DNA of 13,882 nucleotides from Burkholderiales bacterium (GTDB lineage Bacteria; Pseudomonadota; Gammaproteobacteria; Burkholderiales; JAEUMW01): NCBI GenBank assembly GCA_016791285.1, contig JAEUMX010000440.1:1-13882 (forward strand), read 5' to 3'. The notes beneath the pieces are model-generated. The model did no database searches and had not been told where the DNA came from. It saw nothing but the letters and a program-made list of their open reading frames with translations. The position numbers were made by a program, and so were the translations under genes. Below, in pieces: positions 1 to 10,240 of the stretch. How positions within the stretch are numbered: the stretch's first letter is position 1; every line of letters begins with the position of its first letter.

Positions 1-127
1 AGAGCGCGTCCTTGACATCATAGAACGGCTGACCGGTCTCGACGCCGGAAGGGCTTCTTTGTTGGGCATAGGCAACTGGCGCGGCAAAAGCCAACGCCAC
101 GGCGCAACCCAAGAGTTTTTTCTTCAT
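1..127 (-). CDS. Exported protein of unknown function, N-terminal part only
   Basis: Reading the minus strand from the ATG at 127-125 gives 42 codons before the window ends. The product starts MKKKLLG, continues with a hydrophobic stretch rich in Ala, Val and Leu, and has a VAYA-QQ junction that looks like a signal peptidase I site after about residue 21. It is therefore probably periplasmic or outer-membrane. The mature part visible (QQRSPSGVETGQPFYDVKDA) is too short to assign a family. The start is supported by GGAG on the minus strand 8 bases before this ATG. An overlapping ATG at 131-129 is in another frame and gives no signal peptide, so I reject it. The gene is separated from the channel gene upstream by about 300 bases and probably has its own promoter, which I could not identify. 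Confidence 0.7.
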   Translation of the reverse strand, partial: MKKKLLGCAVALAFAAPVAYAQQRSPSGVETGQPFYDVKDAL

Positions 128-384
128 TCATCGTTCTCCAAAAATTGGCGTCCCTGCAAGGCTCGGACGCCGTTTCAGAAGGCGGCCCAATGACTGAGAA
201 CCCCGGGCGTGCCCATTGCAGTATGCGCGGCTCCTGCACCGCCACGGCCCTGCCGGGATCGGGACCATCGGTAATCGGTATTCTCTTGCCAGTACCCCCG
301 ACGGGCTTCATGGTGCCCGAGCGGAAGCGGTGCTGGCAACGTTTCAGCGCTCCAACTTCCGCCAAACCGGCGTCATGGTCGACT

Positions 385-406
385 AGTGTTGCGCCGATGC
401 AACACT
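385..406. terminator. 8-bp perfect inverted repeat downstream of the channel gene
   Basis: AGTGTTGC (385-392) and GCAACACT (399-406) are perfect reverse complements around a 6-base loop, 28-49 bases past the stop of the minus-strand channel gene. A hairpin here could end the nadE-mscK transcript. No T-tract follows on either strand, so it is not a classical intrinsic terminator and could instead be a protein-binding palindrome. The rest of 128-433 holds no convincing gene. The overlapping reading frames there lack family resemblance and good start signals. Confidence 0.35.
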
Positions 407-433
407 TCGGGCGACCCGGAATGGTAACTCGCG

Positions 434-3400
434 TCACCCCGACTCGATGCTGCGGGGTCCTTCGGCGGGGCGCTGGGAAGCCCCCTCCGGCAGGGACTTG
501 ATGTACACGTCCTGCTGCGGGAACGGAATCTCGATGCCGGCATCGGCGAGGGCCTTGGCGATGGCTGAATTCACCTCATGGACGAGCGGCAGGCGCTCCT
601 CCAGCGTGCTTGCGTAGGCGCGTACCTCGAAATCGAGAGAGCTCGCGCCGAACACCGTGAAAATTACCGACGGCGCGGGATTGCTCAGCACGCCCGAGCA
701 GGATCGCACCGCCGCCAGAATCACCGCCTGGGCCTGGTACGGATTGGTGCCATAGGCGACTCCCACCTTGAGCAGGAGCCGAGTGGTCGGGTCGGAAAGA
801 GTCCAGTTGATGACGCGCTCGGTGATGAAACTCTTGTTGGGAATGACAACGTCGCGGCGGTCGTTGTCGGTGAGCGTCGTGGCACGAATCTGGATGCGCG
901 AAACCACGCCGGTTACATCGCCCACCGTCACCGTATCGCCGATCCGTACCGGCCGTTCGAAGAGGATGATGAGGCCGGAGACGAAGTTCGCCACCACCTC
1001 CTGCAGACCGAAGCCGAGACCGACGCCCATCGCCGCCACCAGCCACTGCAGCTTCGACCAGCTCACGCCGAGCAAACTGAAGATCGAGATCGTGCCGACG
1101 CCGATGATCAGGTAGCGGGCGGTCGTGGCGACGGCGAACTGTGCACCCGGGTCGAGGCTCAGGCGCTGGAGCAGCACGTGGAGCACGCTGCCGATGTTGC
1201 GCACCGTGAGGATCATCAGGAAGAGGACGAGCAGCGACAGCGTGACGCTGCCCACGGTGACCGGCACTTGCGTCGCCTCGCCGTCGACGACCGCCGACTG
1301 CGTCCACAGTTGCACGTCGCCGATCATGCTGAGCGCGGGAATCGAGCCGTGCCAGATGAGATACAGCCCGACGAGGACCGCGGCCCCGACCAGGGTCTCG
1401 AGCAGCTGCCGCGTCTGGGCATCGATGCTGTCGAGGTCGAGTATCTCGATGCGTTTCACGCTGCCTTCGATCATCACCTCGGTCTGCGCCGCTTCGGCCT
1501 GCTGCGCGTGGTAGGCAAGCCGTGCCCGCGCGATCACCATCCAGCGCGCGATGAGGTGCAGCGCGACGATGGCCGCGACGACGAGCCAGAACGAGTCGCC
1601 CACCCGGCGGAAGAGCATCTGCGCCGCATACAGATACCCGCCCAGAGCGAGCCCCATGATCACGAGCGAGAGCAGGATCAGGAACACGAACCACAGCCAG
1701 CGCAGGCGCGTGAGCCACGCATCCGGTCTGGCCGCGATGAAGCTGCGCATCGGCGGTCGATCGAACCGCAGCAACTGGACGAGCACGCCGGTCGCGACCG
1801 CAAGCAAGAGGATGAAGGCCACGCGGCCCAGGCTGGAGCGCTCCGCCTCGGTGGCGAACTGACCCATGGTGATCGAGACGAAGCCGACCGGCAGCGCCAG
1901 CAGCAGTATCCAGTGCACGCTCCGGCGGATCGCATCCGTCGCCTCCTTGCGCCAGCCGAAGTGCAGCGGCCCGACGCCGTTCGGGGCGCACAGGGCGCGC
2001 AGCATCAGAAGGAAGAAGAGCGGCACCGCGAGCGCCCCCAGTCCCGCCCCCACCTGCCTCGCGAAGCGCGATGCCGTGGCGTCGTCCGTGAGCATCATCG
2101 CGATGGCCTGCATGAGCAGCGGCCACGGCAGCGCGCTCAGCGCGGTCAGGCCGAGCGCCTTCAAGGTGAGCCCGACACTGTCTTCCGGAATCCTGCCGAC
2201 CTTGCCGGAGAGCGACCTGATCCCGGTGTAGAAGGCGCGGCGCCGCACCAGCAGGAAGCCGACCGCGGCCACGATCAGCACGGCCTGCAGCCAGCGCCCC
2301 TTGATCGCGTTCCAGAGCGCCGTGACCACACTCCCCCAGTTTTGGGGCGACCCCAGGGAAGCGAGGCTCAGCATCGCCTCCTCGAACCAGTCCGCGCCGT
2401 AGCGCGAGACCGGCACCCAGAACAGCACCCTGGAGAGAAACGCACGAAACCCGTCGGATGCACGCAGCATGCGCTTCTCCGCCACGTCGGTCGCGTCGAA
2501 GAGCTGCAGCAGGTACTTCTGTTCGTCGGCGATCTTCGCGACCAGTCCCTTCATCTCCTGCAGCTGCGCCCACACCTCGGGCGTCAGCCGTTCGGCATCC
2601 TCCGCGCCGATACGCGCCGAGAGTTTCTGCCGAAAAAGATCGTAGTTGCTGGCGACCTCCTGGAACGGTGCCTCATCCTGCTCCAGCTGGAAGATCTTGG
2701 CGGTCAAGTCCACCGCCTGCTCTTCGCGCTCGCGGTTGGCGATGCGAAAGTCGGCAGCGGCGGGCAACTCGCGGATCTCCTTGATCAGCACGCGTCCCAG
2801 CGCCTCGCTCAGATTGTTGTCGCGCACCCGCTGGCGCAAGCTCGCGTCGCGCGCTTCGATACGATCGGCAAGCCCGACAAACGCGTCGCGCTGCGTCTCG
2901 ACACGGTGGATCTCGGTCGCGAGCCGCGCGTGCTCCGTGGTGAGGCGGCTCTTCCATTCAGCGAGCTCGCGCAGGATCGGATGTTTGGTCGCGGCTGCCT
3001 GCAGCGCGCGTTCCGCCTCCTGCTGCGAAGCCTCGGCCTCGGCGAGGCGACGCTTGCCAACGAGTTCGTCGAGCGCCTTCACCCGGCGCTCGGAGAGCGC
3101 GAGCTCGAGGCGCGCGGCGTCGCGCTGATGCTGGGCCAGGCTCAGGAGTACGGGCTGCGCGGCGAGCTCCGCCGTCAGCGCCGGGACCTGGGCCTGCTTC
3201 AGTTGGAGTGTGGCGCGCAGCGCGGCGAGGCGCGCCTCGCCGAGCGCGGTGCCGAGTTCGCCACCCAGCCCGGCCATCTCCTTCTTGAGGTCGACGATCG
3301 CGCCCTGGGCATCGCGCAGTTCCTCTTTCGCGGCCGCGATGCGTTCCGTGCGCCGCGCGAGCGCCTGTTCCTTGGCGGACAGATCGTTCCTGAGGACAGT

Positions 3401-3850
3401 CTGCTTCGCCTGGGCGGCGTCGAGGACTTTCGCAAGCTCGTCGGACTCAAGCGCCGTCTCGGCGATCAGGTCGGTCGGACCGTCGAGCGCGGCCTTCAGC
3501 GCCGCGTTGTTGCGCTCGCTGCGCGCGATCTCGGCCTGACCCGTGGCCAGGACCTTCTGGTACTGCGACGCCTGGGCGTTCACGTCGTCAATGCGCTCGA
3601 GGTCGCTGCGCACGCTGCGATAGATCTCGACGATCTTCGCGCGGCTCGCGGCATCGATGTCCTTGCGGGTTTCCGCGTCGCGCATCTTGCGATCGATCGC
3701 GGACTGCGTGAGGTCGGGCGCGTCGTCGGCGGGCTTCAGCGGCGGCGGCGCCTGTGCCAGCGCGGGCGACACGAAGCCGCCGCAGAGGAGCAGCAGCATG
3801 GCGACCACGGTGATGAACGGGCGCATCAGCGCGGCCACGCGCCTCGTCAC
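434..3850 (-). CDS. mscK: Mechanosensitive channel of the MscK (KefA) type, MscS superfamily
   Basis: An inner-membrane channel that opens under membrane tension to release solutes during hypo-osmotic shock. The 1138-residue product is close to the usual length of MscK (about 1120). Visible parts: signal peptide at about 1-32 (SPALA-Q junction); a long periplasmic, Ala/Glu/Arg-rich region at about 50-470 that reads as coiled coil; about eleven hydrophobic segments between 520 and 965; the pore helix with the small-residue run [10 protein letters not shown] at 942-951, then [13 protein letters not shown]; and the MscS beta domain with IGDTV (970-974) and VVIPNKSF (1001-1008). I chose the GTG at 3850-3848 because AGGA lies six bases upstream and it overlaps the nadE stop as GTGA, implying translational coupling. 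The ATG at 3826-3824 would still leave a signal peptide but lacks a well-placed ribosome site. The MscS fold is certain; MscK rather than the related MscM/YjeP is inferred from size and layout. Confidence 0.9.
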   Translation of the reverse strand: MTRRVAALMRPFITVVAMLLLLCGGFVSPALAQAPPPLKPADDAPDLTQSAIDRKMRDAETRKDIDAASRAKIVEIYRSVRSDLERIDDVNAQASQYQKVLATGQAEIARSERNNAALKAALDGPTDLIAETALESDELAKVLDAAQAKQTVLRNDLSAKEQALARRTERIAAAKEELRDAQGAIVDLKKEMAGLGGELGTALGEARLAALRATLQLKQAQVPALTAELAAQPVLLSLAQHQRDAARLELALSERRVKALDELVGKRRLAEAEASQQEAERALQAAATKHPILRELAEWKSRLTTEHARLATEIHRVETQRDAFVGLADRIEARDASLRQRVRDNNLSEALGRVLIKEIRELPAAADFRIANREREEQAVDLTAKIFQLEQDEAPFQEVASNYDLFRQKLSARIGAEDAERLTPEVWAQLQEMKGLVAKIADEQKYLLQLFDATDVAEKRMLRASDGFRAFLSRVLFWVPVSRYGADWFEEAMLSLASLGSPQNWGSVVTALWNAIKGRWLQAVLIVAAVGFLLVRRRAFYTGIRSLSGKVGRIPEDSVGLTLKALGLTALSALPWPLLMQAIAMMLTDDATASRFARQVGAGLGALAVPLFFLLMLRALCAPNGVGPLHFGWRKEATDAIRRSVHWILLLALPVGFVSITMGQFATEAERSSLGRVAFILLLAVATGVLVQLLRFDRPPMRSFIAARPDAWLTRLRWLWFVFLILLSLVIMGLALGGYLYAAQMLFRRVGDSFWLVVAAIVALHLIARWMVIARARLAYHAQQAEAAQTEVMIEGSVKRIEILDLDSIDAQTRQLLETLVGAAVLVGLYLIWHGSIPALSMIGDVQLWTQSAVVDGEATQVPVTVGSVTLSLLVLFLMILTVRNIGSVLHVLLQRLSLDPGAQFAVATTARYLIIGVGTISIFSLLGVSWSKLQWLVAAMGVGLGFGLQEVVANFVSGLIILFERPVRIGDTVTVGDVTGVVSRIQIRATTLTDNDRRDVVIPNKSFITERVINWTLSDPTTRLLLKVGVAYGTNPYQAQAVILAAVRSCSGVLSNPAPSVIFTVFGASSLDFEVRAYASTLEERLPLVHEVNSAIAKALADAGIEIPFPQQDVYIKSLPEGASQRPAEGPRSIESG

Positions 3851-5910
3851 TCGGGGTCCTGCTCCGGCACCGCGGCCAGCTCCGTGAGCCAGGGCAGCGC
3901 CACGCCGTCGCTGGGTGAGCGCCAGTCGCCGCGGGGCGAGAGCGATCCGCCCGAACCCACCTTCGGGCTGTTCGCGATGCAGCTGCGCTTGAACTGACTC
4001 TGCTCGAAGAAGCGGCGCAGAAACACCGCCAGCCAGCGCTTGATCTCGCCGATGCGGTAGGCATGCCGCGCCGCCTCCGGGATGTCCGGCCACGGGCCGG
4101 TGGAGCGGTCGCGCCAGGCGCACCAGGACATGAACGCGACCTTGGAGGGACGGTAGCCGAGCCGCAGGGTGTAATAGAGATTGAAGTCCTGCAGCTCGTA
4201 GGGTCCCACCACGTCTTCCGTGCGCTGTGCCGGCTGTCCGTTCACTTCGCCCGGCACGAGCTCCGGGCTGATCTCGGTGGCGAGCACTTCGCGCAGCACG
4301 TCGCTTACGCCCGCACCGAGTTCCTCGGTCTCCGCCACCCAGCGGATCAGATACTGGATCAGCGTCTTCGGCACGCTCGCGTTGACGTGGTAGTGCGCCA
4401 TGTGATCGCCGACGCCGTAGGTGCACCAGCCGAGCGCAAGCTCGGACAGGTCGCTCGTGCCGACCACTATGCCGCCGTGATGATTGGCGATGCGGAAGAG
4501 ATGATTCGTGCGCTCGCCGGCCTGCACGTTCTCGAAGGTGATGTCGTACACCGGCTGACCGTCGCCGAACGGATGCCCGATGTCCTTCAGCATCTGCAGA
4601 CAGCTCGGACGGATGTCGATCTCCGCCGCGCTGCAGCCGACCGCCGCCATCAGCCGCCGCGCCTGGTCGAGCGTGCGCTCGCTGGTGGCGAATCCCGGCA
4701 TCGTGTAGCCGAGAATGCTCGACCGCGGCAGCCCCATCTGGTCGACCGCCTTCGCACACACGACGAGCGCCTGGGTCGAGTCGAGCCCGCCGGAGATGCC
4801 GACCACGATCTTCCGCACGCCCGCCGCTTTGAGGCGCGTGGCGAGCCCCTGCACCTGGATGCGGTACACCTCCTCGCAGCGCTCGTCGCGCCGCGACGCA
4901 TCGCTCGGCACGTAGGGAAAGCGCTCGTAGGTGCGCATGAGCGGCAGCGTCCCGGCCGGCAGCTCGAGCTCGAAGCTCACGACCCGAAACTTCGCGAGCT
5001 CCTCCCGGTGGCGCCGCGCCGAATCGCTGAAGGTGGTCTGCCGCATGCGGTCCTGCGTCAGCCGGTCGAGGTCGATGTCGCCGGCCACCAGTTGCGCCTC
5101 GGTCTGGAAGCGCCGCGTCTCGGCGACGCGGGTGCCGTTCTCGTAGATCAGACCCTGGCCATCCCAGGCGAGGTCAGTGGTCGACTCACCCTGCCCCGCC
5201 GCGCTGTAGAGGTAGGCGGCAAGGCAGCGCGCCGACTGATTCGAGACCAAGCTGTGGCGATACTCGTCCTTGCCGATCGTGATGTTCGAGGCGGACAGGT
5301 TCGCCATCAGGGTCGCCCCCGCCAGTGCGGCGTAAGACGACGGCGGCACCGGCACCCACAGGTCTTCGCAGATCTCTGCGTAAACGGTGAAGAGGGGGTG
5401 GTTCGCCGCCTGGAACAGCAGCCGATTGCCGAAGGGTACGCGCTGCCCGAGCAGATCGATCTCGGCCGATCGCGCGGCGTCCGCGGGCGCGAACTGACGC
5501 AGCTCATAGAACTCGCGGTAGTTCGGCAGGTACGTCTTCGGCGCCACCCCGAGAATGCGTCCCCGGTAGATCACCACCGCGCAGTTGAACAGCATGTGAT
5601 CGACCTTGAGCGGCACCCCCACCACCGCCACGACCGGAACGTCGCGGGAGGCTGTGACCACTTCGGCGAGCCCGGCCAGCGAGGCGTCGAGGAGCGCCTG
5701 CTGGTGGAACAGGTCCTCGCACGTGTAGGCGGAGAGCCCGAGCTCGGGGAACACCACGAGCACCGCTTGTCGCGCCGCCGCCTCCTGGAGCAGTGCGACC
5801 GTTTGCGCAGCATTGTGCGACGGGTCCGCCACGCGCACGACCGGCACGGCCACCGCCACGCGCACGAAGTTGTGGCGATACAGGTTGAAGAATCCGCTGT
5901 CGTGGATCAT
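3847..5910 (-). CDS. nadE: Glutamine-dependent NAD+ synthetase
   Basis: Cytoplasmic enzyme for the last step of NAD+ synthesis: it amidates nicotinic acid adenine dinucleotide using ATP, with ammonia from glutamine. The 687-residue length matches the two-domain type known from Mycobacterium tuberculosis (679). The N-terminal nitrilase-like glutaminase domain (about 1-290) has the catalytic triad Glu56 ([10 protein letters not shown]), Lys125 ([16 protein letters not shown]) and Cys181 (YAEICEDLW). The C-terminal synthetase domain has the ATP pyrophosphatase P-loop SGGLDST at 373-379, followed by [12 protein letters not shown]. The N-terminal [15 protein letters not shown] resembles the start of known members, supporting the ATG at 5910-5908, although the bases upstream (CCTCCCCCACG) contain no Shine-Dalgarno sequence. 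It is the first gene of an operon with the channel gene, whose start overlaps its stop. All key residues are present, so it should be active. Confidence 0.96.
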   Translation of the reverse strand: MIHDSGFFNLYRHNFVRVAVAVPVVRVADPSHNAAQTVALLQEAAARQAVLVVFPELGLSAYTCEDLFHQQALLDASLAGLAEVVTASRDVPVVAVVGVPLKVDHMLFNCAVVIYRGRILGVAPKTYLPNYREFYELRQFAPADAARSAEIDLLGQRVPFGNRLLFQAANHPLFTVYAEICEDLWVPVPPSSYAALAGATLMANLSASNITIGKDEYRHSLVSNQSARCLAAYLYSAAGQGESTTDLAWDGQGLIYENGTRVAETRRFQTEAQLVAGDIDLDRLTQDRMRQTTFSDSARRHREELAKFRVVSFELELPAGTLPLMRTYERFPYVPSDASRRDERCEEVYRIQVQGLATRLKAAGVRKIVVGISGGLDSTQALVVCAKAVDQMGLPRSSILGYTMPGFATSERTLDQARRLMAAVGCSAAEIDIRPSCLQMLKDIGHPFGDGQPVYDITFENVQAGERTNHLFRIANHHGGIVVGTSDLSELALGWCTYGVGDHMAHYHVNASVPKTLIQYLIRWVAETEELGAGVSDVLREVLATEISPELVPGEVNGQPAQRTEDVVGPYELQDFNLYYTLRLGYRPSKVAFMSWCAWRDRSTGPWPDIPEAARHAYRIGEIKRWLAVFLRRFFEQSQFKRSCIANSPKVGSGGSLSPRGDWRSPSDGVALPWLTELAAVPEQDPE

Positions 5911-5967
5911 CGTGGGGGAGGTGACGCTCGCGGGGTGCCGAGTGTCCCGTTCGTCGGAAAAGCGCCG

Positions 5968-5997
5968 ATTGTACGACGTTGGGCCGCCCGCTGTCGG
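5968..5997 (-). promoter_or_regulatory. Candidate sigma70-type promoter for nadE-mscK
   Basis: On the minus strand, TACAAT (5973-5968) is a five-of-six match to the -10 box. CCGACA (5997-5992) is a four-of-six match to the -35 box, with an 18-base spacer. Transcription would start near 5961, about 50 bases before the nadE ATG. This is a match by eye only; there is no other evidence for use. The remaining sequence between here and the nrdJ control elements shows no gene that I can support. Confidence 0.35.
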
Positions 5998-6144
5998 AGC
6001 CGGCGTCGGGCCGTCCCCAACCCCGCCGCGCGTAGGGGTCGAAGTCTAGGGAAGCGGGCTCACTTGGCGAGCTTCCGCGGGAGTAGTCTGCCCCTGGCAG
6101 TCGGCCCGAAGGTACGCGCCGATGGATAACCTGCCCGGCTTCGG

Positions 6145-6160
6145 CTACCATATGTCGTGC
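6145..6160 (+). promoter_or_regulatory. NrdR-box-like operator, upstream copy
   Basis: The 16-mer CTACCATATGTCGTGC matches the centre of the NrdR consensus (core CWATATATWG) at seven of ten core positions and keeps the TG after the core. It is weaker than the downstream box. The 16-base gap between the two boxes (32 nt centre to centre, about three helical turns) is the spacing expected for cooperative NrdR binding, and that spacing is the main support. Confidence 0.5.
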
Positions 6161-6176
6161 CGAGTGCGGAGGCACC

Positions 6177-6192
6177 GCACAATATATTGAAT
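6177..6192 (+). promoter_or_regulatory. NrdR-box-like operator overlapping the likely nrdJ -10 region
   Basis: The core CAATATATTG (6180-6189) is a perfect 10-bp palindrome and matches the NrdR consensus CWATATATWG at every position. NrdR is the ATP/dATP-sensing zinc-finger repressor of ribonucleotide reductase genes in many bacteria. The core contains TATATT (6183-6188), which could serve as the -10 box of nrdJ, so bound NrdR would block the promoter. A 6-bp inverted repeat, GTGCGG/CCGCAC (6164-6180), fills the gap to the upstream box. No good -35 hexamer is visible. Confidence 0.7.
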
Positions 6193-6200
6193 TTCCGGGC

Positions 6201-6222
6201 GAAGCGGGGGCTCCCCCGCTTC
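6201..6222 (+). promoter_or_regulatory. Perfect 22-nt inverted repeat in the nrdJ leader
   Basis: GAAGCGGGGG (6201-6210) and CCCCCGCTTC (6213-6222) are exact reverse complements separated by two bases. In RNA this would fold as an eight-pair, very GC-rich stem with a six-base loop. It would lie within about ten bases of the 5' end if the -10 box is TATATT at 6183-6188. It ends 25 bases before the preferred nrdJ ATG and touches an alternative GTG start at 6224. It could stabilise the mRNA 5' end, attenuate transcription or bind a protein. There is no T-tract, so a simple terminator is unlikely. Confidence 0.5.
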
Positions 6223-6247
6223 CGTGTCACTCCACAGCGCAACGATC

Positions 6248-9200
6248 ATGAAACCATACGAAGGCGATTTCGGAATACTGCCGCAGCCCGTCACCCTCGA
6301 CGTGCTCCAGGAGAAGTACGCGAAGGGCGAAGAGCGCACCGTTGAAGACGTGCGGCGGCGCGTGGCGCGCGCACTGGCTGCGGTCGAGCGCGACCCGGCG
6401 CACTGGGAGCCCGTGTTCTACAAGGCCCTCCAGCACGGATTCATCCCGGGCGGCCGCATCAACTCCGCCGCCGGCACCGAATTGCGCGCCACGCTCATCA
6501 ACTGCTTCGTGCAGCCCGTGGGCGACTCCGTGTCCGAATCCGTGGACGGCCGCCCGGGCATCTACGTCGCCCTCATGCAGGCGGCCGAGACCATGCGCCG
6601 CGGCGGCGGGGTCGGCTACGACTTCTCGGCCATCCGGCCGCGCGGCGCCCACGTCAAGGGCACCGACAGCCGCGCGAGCGGCCCGGTGTCGTACATGCGC
6701 GTGTTCGACCGCTCGTGCGAGACGGTGGAATCGGCCGGTGCGCGCCGCGGCGCGCAAATGGGCATCCTGCGCTGCGACCACCCGGACGTCGAGGACTTCA
6801 TCCACGCCAAGGACCACGGCGACCTCAAGAACTTCAACGTGAGCGTGGCCGTGACCGACGCATTCATGCGCGCGGTGGCAGCCGACGCCGACTGGGAGCT
6901 CATCCACAAGCGCGAGCCGTCCGCCGACTTTCTGGAAGCCGGCGCGCACCGGCGCGAGGACGGCCTCTGGGTCTATCGGCGGGTGAAGGCGCGCGAGCTG
7001 TGGAAACAGATCATGGATTCCACCTACGACCACGCCGAGCCGGGGGTCATCTTCATCGACCGTGTGAACGAGGACAACAACCTCTCGTACGTGGAGGGGA
7101 TCGAGGCGACCAACCCCTGCGTGACTGCCGACACGTGGGTGATGACCGACGCCGGTGCGCGCCAGGTGGGGGACCTGATCGGCGCGCGCTTCGAGGCATT
7201 GGTGGACGGCCGTGCGCACGCGGTCCTGTCCGACGGCTTCTTCGCGACTGGCGAGAAGCGCGTGTACCGCCTCTCGACCCGCGAGGGATATGCGCTCCGC
7301 CTGACCGGGGACCATCTCGTGCGCCGCGTCACGCATCGTTCGCGCAGCGTGCTCGAATCCGAGTGGACCCCGGCCGATGCGCTGCGCCCCGGCGACGAGA
7401 TCGTGCTCCACGACCATCGCGCCCGCGACGGCTGGGAGGGCGCGCATACCGAAGCGGAAGGCTATCTGGTGGGCCTGTTGATCGGCGACGGCACCCTCAA
7501 GGACGACAAGGCGATATTGAGCGTCTGGGATCCCGCGGCCCGCCGCGAAGCGAACGGCGGATGGGTCGCGTCGCTCGGAGCCGCCGGCATCATGCAGGCC
7601 GCGCTGGCCGCGGCGGACACCCTCCCCCACCGTGCCGATTTCCGCGGCTGGCAGTCGCCGATCGCGGGGCGCGGTGAATTCCGGCTCGCCTTGGCTGCCC
7701 TGCGCCGTCTGGCCCTTTCGCTCGGCCTGACGCCCCGCGCCAAGCGCATCACGGACAGCATCGAGACGGCGTCGTCGGATTTCTATCGCGGGATTCTGCG
7801 CGGCCTGTTCGACGCCAACGGCTCGGTGCAGGGATCGCAGGAGAAAGGCGTCAGCGTCCGGCTCACGCAGTCCGATGGCGAGAACCTCGCGCGCGTCCAG
7901 CGCATGCTGCTGCGCCTGGGCATCGCATCGAAGATCTACGCCGATCGCAAGCCGGCCGGCCGCAAGGCGATGCCCGATGGCAGGGGCGGCGAGAAGACGT
8001 ACTCGACGCAGGCGGTGCACGAACTCGTCGTGAGCAACGACAACCTGCCGCGCTTTCGCGACGCAATCGGCTTCGCCGACACCGAGAAGTCGGCGCGACT
8101 CGATGCACTGCTCGCGTGCTATGCCCGCAGCCTCAATCGCGAGCGCTTCGTCGCCACAGTGGAGAGCGTCGTGGAGGACGGCATCGAGCCTGTCTTCGAC
8201 GTGACCGTCGCCGACGTACATGCCTTCGATGCGAACGGCCTCCACGTGCACAACTGCGGCGAACAGCCGCTGCCCCCCTACGGGTGCTGCTGCCTCGGCA
8301 GCATCAATCTCGCGCTGATGGTGTCCGACCCGTTCACCGAGCGTGCAGCGTTCGACTTCGATGCGCTGCGCGAAGTGATTCATCCGGCGGTGCGCATGCT
8401 CGACAACGTGCTCGACGTCACTGTCTGGCCGCTCGCCGAGCAGGACGCGGAGTCGAAGGCGAAGCGCCGTGTGGGCCTCGGTTTCACCGGGCTGGGGAAC
8501 GCGCTCATCATGCTCGGCCTCCGGTTCGACTCGCCCGAAGCGCGGACGATGGCGGCACGCATCGCCGAGTTCATGCGCGACGAAGCCTACCTCGCGTCCG
8601 TGACGCTGGCGAAAGAGAAAGGCGCCTTCCCGGTGCTCGATGCGGACAAGTTCCTCGCTCCGCCGCGCTTTGCCTCGCGGTTACCGGATACGGTGAAAGT
8701 GAAGATCCGCAAACACGGCCTGCGCAACAGCCATCTGCTCTCCATCGCGCCCACCGGCACGATCTCGCTCGCCTTCGCCGACAACGCGAGCAACGGCATC
8801 GAGCCGCCGTACTCGTGGTTCTACAACCGCAAGAAGCGCGAGCCCGACGGCACGATGAAGACCTACGCCGTCGAGGATCACGCATGGCGGCTGTATCGTC
8901 ACCTGGGCGGCGACGTCGACGCGCTGCCGCCGTATTTCGTCACCGCGATGGACATCTCGGCGCTCGATCACATGCGCATGGTCGCGGCGGTCGCACCCTT
9001 CGTCGATTCCGCCATCAGCAAGACGGTGAACGTGCCCGAGGACTATCCGTATGAGGACTTCAAGGACCTCTACGCGGAAGCCTGGAAGGCGGGACTCAAG
9101 GGCATCACCACGTACCGACCGAACAGCGTGCTCGGCAGCGTGCTGTCGATCGACACGACGAAGACGCCCGAGGCGCAGCAGCCCTATGACCTCGACACCA

Positions 9201-10237
9201 CCGACTCCGATCGCCGCATCGCGCTCGATGCCGCACCGCAGCCCGCGCTCTACAGCCTGCGCTGGCCGGGGCGGCCAAAGCTCAGCGGCGGCAATCCGTC
9301 GTGGACTTACATGGTCGAATCCCCGCACGGCAAGTTCGCGATCTTCGTCGGCCACGTCGAGAACGGGCAGCCCAAGCCGTTCGAGGTCTGGGTGAACGGC
9401 ATCGAGCAGCCGCGGGGGCTGGGCGCCGTCGCCAAGACGCTTTCCATGGACATGCGCGCCGAGGACAAGGCGTGGCTGCGCCGCAAGCTCGAGATCCTCG
9501 CGAAGACCTCCGGCGACGACTCGTTCGACTGCCCCATGCCACCGGAAGGCAAGCCGGTGCGCGTGCCGAGCCTCGTCGCGGCGTTCGCGCGCATCGTCCG
9601 CTTCCGCGTCGAACAGCTCGGCGGGCTCGACGGCCGCGACGAGCCCTCGCCCGTGCTCGACGCGCTCTTCGCGCAGAAGGAGCCGAAGACCGGCACCGAC
9701 GGCACCATGTCGTGGACCGTGGACGTGCTCAACGTCGCGGCGGGCGACGACTTCGTGCTGGGCCTCAAGGAGCTGGTGCTGCCCGGTGGACAGCGGCGCC
9801 CGTACTCGGTGTGGATGGCAGGCGTTTATCCGCGCGTGCTCGACGGGCTGTGCAAGCTGCTCTCGCTGGACATGCGCGTGATCGATCCGGCGTGGATCGG
9901 CATGAAGCTGCGCAAGCTGCTGAACTACTCCGAACCGCTCGGCGATTTCATGGCGAGAGTTCCCGCCGGCGAAGGCCAGGAGAATTTTCCGAGCACGGTG
10001 GCGTACGTCGCGCGGCTCATCATCCACCGCTACGCGATGCTCGGCGTGCTCGACGAGCGCGGCTATCCGGTGAAGGAGATGGGCGTGCTGGAGATCCCCG
10101 ACAGCGCGCGCGAGATGGCGGAGGTGTCACTGCACGTGCGCGGGAAGCTCTGCAAGGAATGCGGCAATCAGGCGGTGATCAAGAAGGACGGTTGCGAGTT
10201 CTGCACGGCGTGCGGAGCGATCGGAGCGTGCGGGTAG
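6248..10237 (+). CDS. nrdJ: Adenosylcobalamin-dependent (class II) ribonucleotide reductase, intein-containing
   Basis: Makes deoxyribonucleotides from ribonucleotides using a radical generated from coenzyme B12, with or without oxygen. The precursor is 1329 residues; removing the 379-residue intein leaves 950, normal for the long proteobacterial type. Key sites in precursor numbering: redox Cys86 (LINCFVQP); NP then CGE split by the intein, with Cys670 as the expected thiyl-radical residue; [10 protein letters not shown] just after; and the substrate loop PTGTIS from about 835. Two TSCPD-like segments lie near 1000-1090 and 1150-1230. The C-terminal cysteine cluster (CKEC, CEFCTAC, final ACG) probably re-reduces the active site. 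I prefer the ATG at 6248; the in-frame GTG at 6224 would add eight residues. Neither start has a clear Shine-Dalgarno sequence. NrdR-like boxes and a leader hairpin lie upstream. The last 204 bases recur at 10716-10919. Confidence 0.95.
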   Translation: MKPYEGDFGILPQPVTLDVLQEKYAKGEERTVEDVRRRVARALAAVERDPAHWEPVFYKALQHGFIPGGRINSAAGTELRATLINCFVQPVGDSVSESVDGRPGIYVALMQAAETMRRGGGVGYDFSAIRPRGAHVKGTDSRASGPVSYMRVFDRSCETVESAGARRGAQMGILRCDHPDVEDFIHAKDHGDLKNFNVSVAVTDAFMRAVAADADWELIHKREPSADFLEAGAHRREDGLWVYRRVKARELWKQIMDSTYDHAEPGVIFIDRVNEDNNLSYVEGIEATNPCVTADTWVMTDAGARQVGDLIGARFEALVDGRAHAVLSDGFFATGEKRVYRLSTREGYALRLTGDHLVRRVTHRSRSVLESEWTPADALRPGDEIVLHDHRARDGWEGAHTEAEGYLVGLLIGDGTLKDDKAILSVWDPAARREANGGWVASLGAAGIMQAALAAADTLPHRADFRGWQSPIAGRGEFRLALAALRRLALSLGLTPRAKRITDSIETASSDFYRGILRGLFDANGSVQGSQEKGVSVRLTQSDGENLARVQRMLLRLGIASKIYADRKPAGRKAMPDGRGGEKTYSTQAVHELVVSNDNLPRFRDAIGFADTEKSARLDALLACYARSLNRERFVATVESVVEDGIEPVFDVTVADVHAFDANGLHVHNCGEQPLPPYGCCCLGSINLALMVSDPFTERAAFDFDALREVIHPAVRMLDNVLDVTVWPLAEQDAESKAKRRVGLGFTGLGNALIMLGLRFDSPEARTMAARIAEFMRDEAYLASVTLAKEKGAFPVLDADKFLAPPRFASRLPDTVKVKIRKHGLRNSHLLSIAPTGTISLAFADNASNGIEPPYSWFYNRKKREPDGTMKTYAVEDHAWRLYRHLGGDVDALPPYFVTAMDISALDHMRMVAAVAPFVDSAISKTVNVPEDYPYEDFKDLYAEAWKAGLKGITTYRPNSVLGSVLSIDTTKTPEAQQPYDLDTTDSDRRIALDAAPQPALYSLRWPGRPKLSGGNPSWTYMVESPHGKFAIFVGHVENGQPKPFEVWVNGIEQPRGLGAVAKTLSMDMRAEDKAWLRRKLEILAKTSGDDSFDCPMPPEGKPVRVPSLVAAFARIVRFRVEQLGGLDGRDEPSPVLDALFAQKEPKTGTDGTMSWTVDVLNVAAGDDFVLGLKELVLPGGQRRPYSVWMAGVYPRVLDGLCKLLSLDMRVIDPAWIGMKLRKLLNYSEPLGDFMARVPAGEGQENFPSTVAYVARLIIHRYAMLGVLDERGYPVKEMGVLEIPDSAREMAEVSLHVRGKLCKECGNQAVIKKDGCEFCTACGAIGACG
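7118..8254 (+). other. Intein with LAGLIDADG homing endonuclease inside NrdJ
   Basis: A self-splicing protein insert of 379 residues in frame within nrdJ. It starts at Cys1 ([10 protein letters not shown], block A) and has block B TGDH (Thr63, His66). The C-terminal splicing region has VFDVTV near 359-364 and ends His378-Asn379. The next residue is Cys, the extein nucleophile. The central part carries two LAGLIDADG-type motifs, LVGLLIGDG (acid at Asp124) and RGLFDANG (acid at Asp232), so the homing endonuclease may be active. All residues needed for standard class 1 splicing are present. The insertion lies between Pro and Cys of NPCGE, so the splice nucleophile is also the enzyme's radical cysteine. 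Base composition resembles the host gene, suggesting long residence or a donor of similar composition. Confidence 0.95.
10034..10237 (+). repeat. Direct repeat, copy 1: 3' end of nrdJ
   Basis: These 204 bases, including the TAG stop, align without gaps to 10716-10919. I count 24 differences (about 88% identity). Of 67 sense codons, 14 differ silently and 6 change the residue; the stop codon also differs (TAG against TGA). The copies lie 682 bases apart and bracket hicAB. Confidence 0.9.
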
Positions 10238-10240
10238 TTG

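Noticed and set aside
145..501. 118-codon plus-strand frame and the overlapping 139-codon minus-strand frame (18-437) in the gene-poor left gap
   Set aside because: Neither has a family pattern or convincing start. The minus-strand frame is out of frame with the signal-peptide protein that has a proper ribosome site.
578..3997. 1139-codon open frame on the plus strand antisense to the channel gene
   Set aside because: It mirrors the high-GC coding strand, is rich in Arg, Glu, Asp and His with low complexity, and has no recognisable domain. The opposite strand encodes a full MscK-type channel.
6050..6076. Inverted repeat GGAAGC/GCTTCC with a 15-base loop
   Set aside because: Short arms with a long loop in GC-rich DNA; expected by chance and lacking positional logic.
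4063..6129. 688-codon plus-strand frame opposite nadE
   Set aside because: A shadow of nadE with Arg/His-rich, domain-free translation, whereas nadE has all catalytic motifs on the other strand.
5911..6247. Possible cobalamin riboswitch upstream of the B12-dependent reductase
   Set aside because: I found no B12-box-like GCCACTG sequence, and the leader after the likely promoter is only about 55 bases, too short for the riboswitch.
6227..8383. 718-codon minus-strand frame opposite nrdJ and its intein
   Set aside because: Antisense shadow caused by high G+C; it crosses the extein-intein boundary with no independent domain signal.
8681..10027. 448-codon minus-strand frame opposite the 3' half of nrdJ
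   Set aside because: Antisense shadow with no motif; the plus strand is clearly coding.
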